Source: an uncultured Carboxylicivirga sp. (GTDB lineage Bacteria; Bacteroidota; Bacteroidia; Bacteroidales; Marinilabiliaceae). Taken from it: a stretch of 64,000 nt of DNA. Position numbers and translations under genes: made by a program. The notes beneath the pieces were generated by a model. That model was not told the DNA's origin, did not search any database, and saw only the letters and a list, made by a program, of their open reading frames with translations. The stretch is from the NCBI GenBank assembly GCA_947491945.1, contig CANLLN010000005.1, positions 62,001-126,000 on the forward strand, read 5' to 3'. Shown here one piece after another: positions 49,575-58,647 of the stretch; positions within the stretch are counted from its first letter, which is position 1; each line of letters opens with the position of its first letter.

Positions 49575-52010
49575 CTATTTCGCTACAACCTCAACACGTA
49601 TCGGCTCCAGCTCTTCGGATGAGGCGGTGATTTGGATAGGCCCGGGCTGATCAGTTACCTGAACGAGCAGGAGGCATTTACCCATAAAAGCCTTGCGTGT
49701 GTTGCTTTTGGCCGGGCTTAAATCCAGGATGTCGCCATTTTCCACACCGATGATACGGGCGGGACCTTGCACATCGAAGCGGATTAAATGATTGGCATGG
49801 GGCAGCATCACGCCGGCACTGTCGCATACGCTCACTTCACAATGAATCACATCGGCCTGGTTGGGACGAATGGATTGCCTGTCTGTTTCTATTTTCAAGC
49901 GAGCCGCCTTTCCGGCTGTCCGATAGCTTTTCTCCGCTACTACACTGCCATTGTTTTTGGCTACCACACGCAATTCGCCTGGCCGGTAGGGCACCTGCCA
50001 TACAAGCTGTCGCTCATGCGACATCTGCCTTTCGCCCAGTGAGCTGCCATTGAGGAATAATTCAGCCGACTCACAATTGGTATAAACTACTACAGGAATC
50101 TCTACTCCATCTTTGCCGGGGTGTGTCCAGTGAGGCAGCAGGTGCACCATGGGCTCATCGCTCCATAGGCTCTGGTACAAATAGTAATGATCTTTGGGGA
50201 AGCCGGCCAGGTCGATGATGCCAAAGTTAGCTGTTCGTGCAGGCCAGCCAAAAGACTCACCCAGATAATCAAAGCCTGTCCATCTGAAGTTACCCAGATA
50301 ATAATCCTTAGCTTCCACACGATTCCAATCATCTCGCACGCCCACCCTCACAATGGAATTATCGTACGACGACTGATATTTAGGCGTTATACCGGTAAAA
50401 ACTTCGCTTTGGCTCAAATCGTCAATTTTATATACTCTGTCTTCCATCCGCTTAAAATCCTCGGGACGCTCCCAGGGTGCCGGATTATCCTTGGTGCGAT
50501 ACCAGGTTTGTGTACGGTACACACCGCGGGTTTGTAGTGTGTGGGTTATCTCGGTTCCAATGATGCTTTGATCGGGATGTGCCTGATGATAGGATTCCAG
50601 GCTACCTCTGTATTCCCCATGTCCATTAAAGCCGGCAATATCAATATGAGGAGCGCTGTATCCGCGTCCCTGCGTGATGGGTCGCGTAGCATCCAACTGA
50701 CGCACAAAATCAACCAGCGTTTTTTGTTCGTCGGCTGTAAAGCCATGCACTTCGTTGCCAATGCTCCAGATTACCACGGAAGGATGGTTACGGTCGCGCC
50801 TGATGAAATCCGTTAAATCGCGCTGCCACCACGCTTTAAAATAATGGCCATAATCATGTTTCGCTTTGGGGCGCCACCAGCCATCGAAAGCCTCGTTCAT
50901 GACCAAAAATCCCATGGTATCACACATCTGATAAAAAGTAGGCGAAAAGGGATTGTGGGTTGTACGCAAGGCATTACAGCCCATATCCTTGAGCATTTTC
51001 AAACGCTTGTACAACACATCGTCGGGTACCGCAGCCCCCACCGGCCCGGCATCGTGGTGATTACTGAGTCCTTTAAACTTGATGGATTCACCATTCAGGA
51101 AGAATCCCTTACTGCCCCTTAACTCTATTGAACGAATGCCCAATGGCGTTTCGTACTCATCCACACAACGTCCATCGATCAACAACTGCGTATTAATGGT
51201 GTACATATGGGGATGCGCGGGCGACCACAATTGTGGCTCCCTCACCTTAAACTGTTGCATGTGAGTGGCAGTATCGTGCAGCGTAAGTGCAGTACTTGCC
51301 ACAGCCACCCTATCTCCAGCCGTATTCAGGATACTGCTTATCAACTGCACCTCCTGCTCGTTTCCGCTTTCATTCTTCAGCTCAATACTGAGTTGTACCA
51401 AAGCTTCCTTTTCACTTACCGATGGTGTAGTAACCGAAGTGCCCCACTGTGGTATGTATAACTTACTTGTTTTTGTGAGCCACACATGGCGGTAGATGCC
51501 AGAGCCAGTGTACCACCGTCCACTGGGTGCTTTAGAATGATCGACACGCACGGCCAGCACATTATTACCCGCTTGGAGGTAGGGTGTTAAGTCGTAGCTA
51601 AAACTAATGTATCCGTAGGGTCGCTTGCCCAAATGATGACCGTTGATCCATACCTCGCTGTTCATATACACTCCGTCAAACTCAACAAAATACTTATCAT
51701 CCGCATTCAGGTTATCAAAATGCAGCTGCTTTCGGTACCAGCCAATGCCCGTGGGCAGAAAAGCACCCGCTATGCCGGCGGGATTATCCTCATCATACGC
51801 CCCTTCGATACTCCAGTCGTGGGGCACGTTAAGGCTGCGCCAGGCTGAATCGTTAAAGCCCGGCTGCTCGGCTCCCTTTACATCGGCCTGAATAAACTTC
51901 CAATCAAAATCGAGTGACGTACGGCTGCGTGGCGATTCCTGTGGCTGCTGGCAAGACAGGATGGAACAGATACAAAAAATAATGATAAAAAAATGATTAC
52001 GATGACTCAT
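49575..52010 (-). CDS. GH2 family beta-glycosidase, lipoprotein
   Basis: This 811-residue protein has lipobox ILSC (C20). Domains in order: GH2 sugar-binding (about 35-195, with VPHDWSIEGAYD), Ig-like, and TIM barrel with acid/base E420 in WSIGNEVHG and nucleophile E487 in IGTEITHT. A DUF4982-like domain and a terminal Ig-like domain follow. GH2 enzymes include beta-galactosidase, beta-mannosidase and beta-glucuronidase; the specificity cannot be settled. In a beta-glucan PUL, GH2 is unexpected and suggests a branched or decorated substrate. It lies between the GH3 and GH5 genes on the same strand. Confidence 0.9.
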   Translation of the reverse strand: MSHRNHFFIIIFCICSILSCQQPQESPRSRTSLDFDWKFIQADVKGAEQPGFNDSAWRSLNVPHDWSIEGAYDEDNPAGIAGAFLPTGIGWYRKQLHFDNLNADDKYFVEFDGVYMNSEVWINGHHLGKRPYGYISFSYDLTPYLQAGNNVLAVRVDHSKAPSGRWYTGSGIYRHVWLTKTSKLYIPQWGTSVTTPSVSEKEALVQLSIELKNESGNEQEVQLISSILNTAGDRVAVASTALTLHDTATHMQQFKVREPQLWSPAHPHMYTINTQLLIDGRCVDEYETPLGIRSIELRGSKGFFLNGESIKFKGLSNHHDAGPVGAAVPDDVLYKRLKMLKDMGCNALRTTHNPFSPTFYQMCDTMGFLVMNEAFDGWWRPKAKHDYGHYFKAWWQRDLTDFIRRDRNHPSVVIWSIGNEVHGFTADEQKTLVDFVRQLDATRPITQGRGYSAPHIDIAGFNGHGEYRGSLESYHQAHPDQSIIGTEITHTLQTRGVYRTQTWYRTKDNPAPWERPEDFKRMEDRVYKIDDLSQSEVFTGITPKYQSSYDNSIVRVGVRDDWNRVEAKDYYLGNFRWTGFDYLGESFGWPARTANFGIIDLAGFPKDHYYLYQSLWSDEPMVHLLPHWTHPGKDGVEIPVVVYTNCESAELFLNGSSLGERQMSHERQLVWQVPYRPGELRVVAKNNGSVVAEKSYRTAGKAARLKIETDRQSIRPNQADVIHCEVSVCDSAGVMLPHANHLIRFDVQGPARIIGVENGDILDLSPAKSNTRKAFMGKCLLLVQVTDQPGPIQITASSEELEPIRVEVVAK

Positions 52011-52120
52011 GCTATTAATTATAAAAATACCTTGAAATACAGACTGGACGCGAAATTCAAACCGTCCATTACCTAACTGACAAAGATAAAATTTATATTT
52101 TGAGCCACTACCCTTAAAAC

Positions 52121-52148
52121 ACGAGGGCTACCCAATGGCAGCCCTCGT
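52121..52148 (-). terminator. Terminator between the GH3 and GH2 genes
   Basis: The nine-base stem ACGAGGGCT/AGCCCTCGT has a ten-base loop, and GTTTTAA follows on the minus strand. It lies 31 bases past the GH3 stop, so GH2 may depend on read-through or its own promoter. Confidence 0.6.
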
Positions 52149-52178
52149 AGTACTTAATTATGATTACCCCGATGATTA

Positions 52179-54443
52179 TCACCAGTTGAAATCGGCCCAC
52201 AGACCTTCTTGTGAGTTGGTACCCACCATTAGCGAGAAGGCTCCCGGCTCCACGATGAACTCACCTTCATTATCATAAAAACCCAATTCAGTCGGGGTAA
52301 GTTCGAAAGTGAGTGTCTTGGTTTCCCCAGGTTCTAATCTATATTTTTTAAAGCCTTTCAGCTCCTTCACCGGACGTGCCACTGAGGCCACTTTATCGTG
52401 AAGATACAATTGTGTCACCTCTTCGCCGGCACGCTCACCGCTATTGGTAACCTCCACCGATACCGTCACCTTGTTGCCCGGCTCCACCTGCACTTGCAGC
52501 TTATCGTAGCTAAAAGTCGTGTAACTCAAACCATAACCGAAGGGATAGAGCGGATCGTTGGACTCGTCGGTATAGTGCGACCAGAAAACACCATTGCCCC
52601 CTGTTGGACGTCCGGTATTATAATGGTTATAGTAGATAGGACACTGTCCCACATGACGTGGAAATGACATGGTGAGCTTACCCGAAGGATTATAGGCACC
52701 AAACAGCACATCGGCTACGGCGTGACCCGTCATGGTTCCCAGCTGCCAGGCCTCCACAATGGCCGGTATGTGCTTATCTGCCCAGGGCAAAGCCAGGGGA
52801 CGACCATTCATCAACACCAGCACAATATTTTTATTCACCTTATAAACCGCTTCAAGCAAGTCCTGCTGAACACCCGGTAGTCCTATATTCACCCGGCTTC
52901 TTCCTTCGCCACTGTGAAAACCATGCTCCCCCAGCACCATCACCACTACTTCGGATTTCCGTGCCAGGCGCACTGCTTCGGCAAAACCACTACGGTCGTT
53001 ATTGTTGATATTAAGAGGCACTGCAAAAGCCGTTTCGCCGGTTACCACATCCGCTCCCTTGGCATACTCAACCTGTGCTGAGTAGGCCTTAAGCCCATCG
53101 CGCACCGAAACCGCAGTATTATCGTCTGAGCCTATGCGCCAGCTACCTAAAGGACTATTATTGTCATCGGCAAGGGCACCGATCAGCGCTATGCGCTTTT
53201 GTGATTTTGACAAAGGCAGGAGTTCTCCTTCATTTTTCAATAACACAATGGATTTACGTGCCATATCCAGCACGGCCGCCTTATGGTCATCGTGATAAAT
53301 AAGCTCTTTCTCGCGCTGCGCATCGCAATACCTGTAAGGATCGTCAAACAAACCCAACTCAAATTTTACCGTCAGGATGCGGCGTACGGCCTCATCAATT
53401 TTTGCCTCCTCTACCTTACCGGCACGCACCAGATCAGCCAGGTGCTTCACATAAGCATAAGACTCCATATCCATATCCGATCCGGCATTAGCCGACAATT
53501 CAGCCACTTGCTCCAGATCTTTGGCATAGCCATGAGCGATCATCTCGAAACCACTGCCCCAGTCGGAAATGACATAACCCTTAAAGCCCCATTTCTGCTT
53601 CAGTATATCGCGTTGAAGCCAGGCATTGGCAGTGGCCGGTATGCCATTGAGGATGTTAAAGGCGTTCATCACCGTTTTTACATCATGCTCAACAGCCGCT
53701 TTAAAAGGCGGAAAAATAACATTATAAAGGGTTGATGTACCCACATCTACGGTATTGTAGTCGCGACCGGCCTCGGCAAAACCATAGCCTGCAAAATGTT
53801 TGGCACAGGCAGCAATGGTGTTATGTGCCGACAGGTCATCGCCCTGAAAACCTTTGATACGGGCCACTCCGATCTGTGCCCCCAGGTAAGGATCTTCTCC
53901 GGCACCTTCCATTACACGTCCCCAGCGGGCATCGCGCGATATGTCCACCATGGGTGCGAAGGTCCAATTGATACCGCGCGCTGATGCTTCTATAGCGGCT
54001 ACACGAGCTGACTTCTCTATGGCTTCCAGATCCCAGCTGGCCGACTCTGCCAGCGGTATGGGTGCCAAGGTCTTATGTCCATGAATCACATCCAGCCCAA
54101 AAATGAGTGGAATCCCTAATCGGGTCTCTTCCACGGCGATGCGCTGCATCTCGCGCACCTGAGCTGCCCCACTCACATTAAGCATAGAGCCTACCCAACC
54201 CTTTTTAAGATGCTCATATTTATTTTTGGCATCGCCCTCTGAGGGTGCCGGCCCTGTAACATCATAAAAACCATTGTACTGATTCATCTGTCCCACTTTT
54301 TCCTCCAGGGTCATCTGTGCCAGTAAATCTTCCACTTGGGCGGCCACATTGGCATCATCGGTAAAAACTTTCGGAGGCCCTTGCTCACTGCATGCCAGCA
54401 GCAGAAAGGCCATCAGCAATAGTACATTCGTCTTCAGTATCAT
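52179..54443 (-). CDS. GH3 beta-glucosidase (BglX-like), lipoprotein
   Basis: This 754-residue lipoprotein (lipobox LLLAC, C18 from the chosen start) has a GH3 N-terminal barrel with nucleophile D294 in VISDWGSGFEM. The active-site neighbours KHFAGYG and RDARWGRVMEG are present. The alpha/beta sandwich contains VMVLGEHGFHSGEGRSR with the acid/base region, and a fibronectin III-like C-terminal domain follows (VTVSVEVTNSGERAGEEV). It should remove terminal glucose from beta-glucan oligosaccharides. ATG 54443 is chosen since it gives a clean signal peptide and lies ten bases after the GH16 stop; 54479 would overlap that gene. Confidence 0.93.
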   Translation of the reverse strand: MILKTNVLLLMAFLLLACSEQGPPKVFTDDANVAAQVEDLLAQMTLEEKVGQMNQYNGFYDVTGPAPSEGDAKNKYEHLKKGWVGSMLNVSGAAQVREMQRIAVEETRLGIPLIFGLDVIHGHKTLAPIPLAESASWDLEAIEKSARVAAIEASARGINWTFAPMVDISRDARWGRVMEGAGEDPYLGAQIGVARIKGFQGDDLSAHNTIAACAKHFAGYGFAEAGRDYNTVDVGTSTLYNVIFPPFKAAVEHDVKTVMNAFNILNGIPATANAWLQRDILKQKWGFKGYVISDWGSGFEMIAHGYAKDLEQVAELSANAGSDMDMESYAYVKHLADLVRAGKVEEAKIDEAVRRILTVKFELGLFDDPYRYCDAQREKELIYHDDHKAAVLDMARKSIVLLKNEGELLPLSKSQKRIALIGALADDNNSPLGSWRIGSDDNTAVSVRDGLKAYSAQVEYAKGADVVTGETAFAVPLNINNNDRSGFAEAVRLARKSEVVVMVLGEHGFHSGEGRSRVNIGLPGVQQDLLEAVYKVNKNIVLVLMNGRPLALPWADKHIPAIVEAWQLGTMTGHAVADVLFGAYNPSGKLTMSFPRHVGQCPIYYNHYNTGRPTGGNGVFWSHYTDESNDPLYPFGYGLSYTTFSYDKLQVQVEPGNKVTVSVEVTNSGERAGEEVTQLYLHDKVASVARPVKELKGFKKYRLEPGETKTLTFELTPTELGFYDNEGEFIVEPGAFSLMVGTNSQEGLWADFNW

Positions 54444-54453
54444 ATTGTTAACA

Positions 54454-55542
54454 TTATTTGTGTTTAAATACCCGCACATAGTCTATCTCCATGGTCTGCG
54501 GAAAGATGCTGTTATCGATACCCTGTGCACCGCCCCAGGTACCACCTACTGCAACATTCAGGATGATGAAATGTGGCTTATTAAAGGGCCAGTTATCAGC
54601 ATTTTTCGATTCGGGCGCGTAGGTGTAAAAGGGATTTGCCCGGTCGTTCACATAAAAGCTAATGCTATTCTCGGTCCACAGCATACCATAAACATTAAAG
54701 TCCTCCTCGCAATTATCTACCACCAGCGAAGCTGTGTTTACTGTGGCACCATAACTGGCATTATTGTGAAGCGAACTATGAATAACATTCGGTTCGAACC
54801 CCACGTACTCCATCATATCAATCTCGCCACAGGCCGGCCATCCAACCTGATCGAAGTTGGCACCCAAGAGCCATATCGCCGGCCACACGCCTGTGCCATG
54901 CGGCAACTTAGCCCGCACCTCGATACGTCCATAGGTAAATGCCTGTTTCCCCTTGCTTATGATGCGAGACGAGGTGTAGGAACCCTGTGTCTTATCATCA
55001 TTCACCTTTTGGGCCGTGATGATCAACTTACCCTCTTCTATATGGGCATTATCGCCATTGGTATAATTCTGCAACTCCTGATTACCCCAGCCATGATCGC
55101 CGGTTTCAAAAGTCCAGTTGGCAAAATTTATCGTTGAGCCATTAAACTCATCTGACCAAAGGAGGTCTTCAGGATTCACATAATCCGGATCATCGGCATC
55201 AATTACCACGGTTTGTCGCACTGTTTTAGTGTCGCTCGAGGTGTTCTTTGAACCCCAGAGCCTGAGTTCAACCTCATAACTCCCTTTAAGCGGATAGTAA
55301 ATGGTGTGTACTTTGTCCTTATCGGTTGACTTTCCGCTGGTAGCACCATTGCCAAAGTCCCACTCCACATAAAGATAATCGCCTTGAGATTGATTAGTGA
55401 ACACCACATAATTGGCATTATCCGTATCTTTTTCGTAGGAAAAATCAGGCTCATAAGAAGGCGCATCCTCCTTACTACTGCATGCCAGCAAGGTTAAAGG
55501 CATGAGAAGCGTAAGTAACATTGTTGCAGGTATCTGTTTCAT
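54454..55542 (-). CDS. GH16 endo-beta-1,3-glucanase (laminarinase-like) with PKD domain, lipoprotein
   Basis: This 362-residue lipoprotein (C21) has a PKD domain (about 35-115, WDFGNGATSG) and a GH16 catalytic domain (about 125-362). The catalytic motif is GEIDMMEYVG with E240 and E245. The EIDxMEYVG pattern with an extra residue is that of laminarinase-type (subfamily 3) GH16, which cuts beta-1,3-glucan. Other conserved parts are WPAIWLLG and FNKPHFIILNVAVGGTWGG. This enzyme is the best clue to the substrate of the locus. Ten bases separate it from the GH3 gene, so the two are cotranscribed. Confidence 0.92.
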   Translation of the reverse strand: MKQIPATMLLTLLMPLTLLACSSKEDAPSYEPDFSYEKDTDNANYVVFTNQSQGDYLYVEWDFGNGATSGKSTDKDKVHTIYYPLKGSYEVELRLWGSKNTSSDTKTVRQTVVIDADDPDYVNPEDLLWSDEFNGSTINFANWTFETGDHGWGNQELQNYTNGDNAHIEEGKLIITAQKVNDDKTQGSYTSSRIISKGKQAFTYGRIEVRAKLPHGTGVWPAIWLLGANFDQVGWPACGEIDMMEYVGFEPNVIHSSLHNNASYGATVNTASLVVDNCEEDFNVYGMLWTENSISFYVNDRANPFYTYAPESKNADNWPFNKPHFIILNVAVGGTWGGAQGIDNSIFPQTMEIDYVRVFKHK

Positions 55543-55568
55543 CGATTTTTCGGTTTCGGGTAAAAAAT

Positions 55569-55605
55569 AAAGGAGGATAATTATTATCGATAAAAATCCT
55601 CCTTT
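55569..55605 (-). terminator. Hairpin between the PKD lipoprotein and GH16 genes
   Basis: The ten-base stem AAAGGAGGAT/ATCCTCCTTT is followed on the minus strand by ATTTTTTA, a terminator-like shape. No TAnnTTTG promoter follows before GH16, so it may act as a partial terminator lowering hydrolase expression relative to SusC/SusD. Confidence 0.65.
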
Positions 55606-55620
55606 TATCTATTCCTGCTC

Positions 55621-57087
55621 TTACTTCAGCATAAAGTCGTCCATATAGAAGATGCCGGGATTACAATGCCCCTCCATTCCAAACTGAACTACAATTTTAT
55701 CAAAGTCAGTGCGGTCTGCCACATCACTAAAGTCAAACTCCAACTCAACCCATTTGCCCAGCTGATCTTCGCTGAGTATATGTCCACGTACCTGCTGAGT
55801 TGTCCAGGCGTCGCCGCCGAGCTTACTATCATGTAGCTTCACATCAATCTGAGGCATCAGATTGTGTGTTGGCAGCCAATCTGTACCGGGGTTACACTCC
55901 GTCACATAATCATTAAAGCCCGGCATAAACACTTTCATGCTAAACACATTGCGCTCTGACAGATCAAGACGGTAATCCAGTGTAACAGCCACGTTGGTCC
56001 ACTCGAAAGCACCCTTCTTGTAGATACCAATGTTGGGCGATTCATTAATGGGTACGGGGGCAAAATTACTGATGGCACCAAACTGCTCTACTTCAGCGAT
56101 AAACCAATCGATATTTCCATTGCCCTCAAAATCATCCATCAGGTCGCGTGCCTCGATGGGTTTTTCAATCACCGGACGCTCATACCCTTTGCGGATTAAG
56201 ATATTGTACCAACGATCTCCGGGGCCACCCCCAATGGTACTCAGATGCACCTCATTCTCATTGATCATATCGATGCGATATTCATAGCTTCCGCCATAAT
56301 CAAAGCCAAGAAAAACAGGTGTTTCTGAGCTGAAACTAAGATAGTTTACCCCATCCCGCTCTGTCACTGTCCAGGTAGCAGGCCTAGGCGTATAATTCAC
56401 ACGGCAATCAACGCCGTCCACCTCCACCGGATTGGAGTAATAAGGTAAATCCTTTTGATAATCTTTAACATACGAATCTCCATTATTCTTGTAGTCGAAA
56501 ACAAACTCAACCAGCTTAAAGGTAAACTCATCGTCGTAGGCACCGGATCCTGTTTTTTGCAAGGGGTTAGCCGCCCACCACTCGGGCCAGTCACCACCTG
56601 CAGGGCCAATACCAAAGTGTCCGCGATAAAGGCTGTCGACCACCCAGGTTTTTCCATCCACCGCATCAGAACCGCCCGACAGGAAGTTAAGCACGGGACT
56701 ATCCAGGAAGGAGTAATCTGTTTCGGTTTGCGTCACTTGTTCTACCTTAGCTGCTGACTGCCCGTTATTGGCCGTAATGGTTAAGGTAAGATCATAGGTT
56801 CCCGGCAGTGGATAATAGGCCTCTACCTGCTGCCCTTGCAACACGGTGCCATTGCCCAGTTTCCAGGTGATTAATACAGTGCCCTCGGTAGGCGTTGTAT
56901 TGGTAAGGATAAAACGAAATGGATCATCGGCTTTAGGCGTAATAGTAAAAGCCATGGAATCATCGGAAGGGGCTGAATTCAAGCCCAGTCCCGACTTATC
57001 AAATTCATTGGGATCGCAGCTTATCAGCAGCAAGGCTGCCATTAAAAAGCTGATGCCCGATATTATTTTCATTTTCATTGTCTTCAT
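55621..57087 (-). CDS. PKD-domain surface lipoprotein, probable glycan-binding protein
   Basis: This 488-residue lipoprotein (LLISC, C24) follows SusD, the usual place of a SusE/F-like or other surface glycan-binding protein. Domains are a PKD domain (about 40-125, ITWKLGNGTVLQGQ), a middle beta domain (VVDSLYRGHFGIGPAGGDWPEWW) and a C-terminal carbohydrate-binding jelly-roll (about 325-488, FEGNGNIDWF and YMDDFMLK). No catalytic motif is visible. The start at ATG 57087 is preferred over GTG 57105. Role inferred: binding of beta-glucan chains at the cell surface beside SusC/SusD. Confidence 0.75.
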   Translation of the reverse strand: MKTMKMKIISGISFLMAALLLISCDPNEFDKSGLGLNSAPSDDSMAFTITPKADDPFRFILTNTTPTEGTVLITWKLGNGTVLQGQQVEAYYPLPGTYDLTLTITANNGQSAAKVEQVTQTETDYSFLDSPVLNFLSGGSDAVDGKTWVVDSLYRGHFGIGPAGGDWPEWWAANPLQKTGSGAYDDEFTFKLVEFVFDYKNNGDSYVKDYQKDLPYYSNPVEVDGVDCRVNYTPRPATWTVTERDGVNYLSFSSETPVFLGFDYGGSYEYRIDMINENEVHLSTIGGGPGDRWYNILIRKGYERPVIEKPIEARDLMDDFEGNGNIDWFIAEVEQFGAISNFAPVPINESPNIGIYKKGAFEWTNVAVTLDYRLDLSERNVFSMKVFMPGFNDYVTECNPGTDWLPTHNLMPQIDVKLHDSKLGGDAWTTQQVRGHILSEDQLGKWVELEFDFSDVADRTDFDKIVVQFGMEGHCNPGIFYMDDFMLK

Positions 57088-57113
57088 TTTTAGAGGATTT
57101 AACACAAACCGGA

Positions 57114-58628
57114 TTAATAGGGGTTTTGCACAAGTTTAAAATCACCTTCGGTGCGGTTAATCTCGCCCAATGGTATGGGCAGGTGTTTCTTATTCACCGA
57201 CCAGGTGCGCTCCGATGAGAATTCCGGAATAGACTCGTTGAGTAAATCCGTATCGCCCCAGCGAACCAGATCCCAGTAACGCATTCCTTCACCCAAAAAC
57301 TCGCGACGACGCTCCAACTTAATATTCTCTGTGGTAGCCGGTATGCTGGCGATGCCCACACGGTTGCGCACCATATCCATGGCATCCTGTGCCGATAAAC
57401 CGGTATTAGCCACCCCATGCACTATCTCCAACTCTGCAATATTCAGCAGCGTTTCGGCAAAACGAAAGACACGCACATTATTTTCGTAGTTGAGCGACTC
57501 GCCGTATGGAGCATCGTTATATTCCTTACGGGCGGCATATTTGGCCATAAAATAGTTGGTATTCTGGAAGCGCTCAACATAAGTACCGGCGGCAAACTGA
57601 TTAACGGAAGCGGCCAGTCGGGGATCGCCCTCTTCAAAGATGGCTACCGTTTCGTGACGCACAGGACCAAAGCCCCATCCTCCCTTATATTCATCACTAC
57701 CTGACAGAAGGTCAGCACCGGTCAGCTCATTGGGCGAGATAAACTCAGGCAGGTTGGTACCATAGCCGGCCCACGCCTCACCCCAATCCTTGCCTTCCGG
57801 CAGGTGATTCACTTCAAAGATGGAGCCACTACCAAATTCCCCTTCGCGATCCCAGATCGATGAATAATCGGCCAGGGAAAAGCCAGCCTCAGAATAGATG
57901 CGTTGCATATCGGTCATCACCTCACTAAAACGTGCTGAATCATTTTGATACATTACCACACGTGCCTTTAGCATCATAGCTGCTGACAAGGTAACGCGAC
58001 CATGATTGTTCACATCGGTGCGCATGGGCAAGCCACTTTCATTGATCACAAAATCCAAATCATCGACTATCTCTGCATAGATCTGATCAGCGGTATATTG
58101 CGGTGCCATATAGGGCGCCTCAAGCTCTTCCTCGAAATAGGGAATATTACCCCAGAATTTCCAGAGCCAATGCACATAATAGGCACGTAAAAACAGGGCT
58201 TCGCCCTTTAATTGTGCGAGACGATCAGCATCTACGTCCACCGCATTTTCGCAAGCTGCTATGGCATTGTTACAACGATTAAGCCCATTGAAATAGATGT
58301 TCCACAGACCGGCCGGTGTTTCAGTAGCCGATGCACTGTACTGCGAAATACTATATAGAACGGCCTGATCGCCGGCACTACCACCGCCTTTAAAAATATC
58401 GTCTGACATAATATCCGACATAAACACCACACTGTTATAGTTAAAGTCAGCATAGCTATCGAATAGCAATATTTGATAGCAAGCACCTATATTGGCCATT
58501 ATTGCCCCTTCAGTAGCCGGTCCGCCGGCTTCTTGATTAGAAGTGGGCTGAACGGTGAGAAAATCATCGCCACAGGCCGTTAGACCCATCAGCATCGCGA
58601 AGAATATTCCTTTAATATAATTTTTCAT
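57114..58628 (-). CDS. SusD/RagB family nutrient-binding lipoprotein
   Basis: This 504-residue surface lipoprotein (LTAC, C19) has typical SusD features. These are the N-terminal DDFLTVQPTS, TPR-like helices (LKGEALFLRAYYVHWLWKF) and the C-terminal conserved block NIAELEIVHG...RNRVGIASIP...RREFLGEGMRYWDLVRW. It forms the lid of the SusC transporter and binds the oligosaccharide. It lies 19 bases after SusC. Confidence 0.97.
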   Translation of the reverse strand: MKNYIKGIFFAMLMGLTACGDDFLTVQPTSNQEAGGPATEGAIMANIGACYQILLFDSYADFNYNSVVFMSDIMSDDIFKGGGSAGDQAVLYSISQYSASATETPAGLWNIYFNGLNRCNNAIAACENAVDVDADRLAQLKGEALFLRAYYVHWLWKFWGNIPYFEEELEAPYMAPQYTADQIYAEIVDDLDFVINESGLPMRTDVNNHGRVTLSAAMMLKARVVMYQNDSARFSEVMTDMQRIYSEAGFSLADYSSIWDREGEFGSGSIFEVNHLPEGKDWGEAWAGYGTNLPEFISPNELTGADLLSGSDEYKGGWGFGPVRHETVAIFEEGDPRLAASVNQFAAGTYVERFQNTNYFMAKYAARKEYNDAPYGESLNYENNVRVFRFAETLLNIAELEIVHGVANTGLSAQDAMDMVRNRVGIASIPATTENIKLERRREFLGEGMRYWDLVRWGDTDLLNESIPEFSSERTWSVNKKHLPIPLGEINRTEGDFKLVQNPY

Positions 58629-58647
58629 GATAATAATTTCTTACAGA

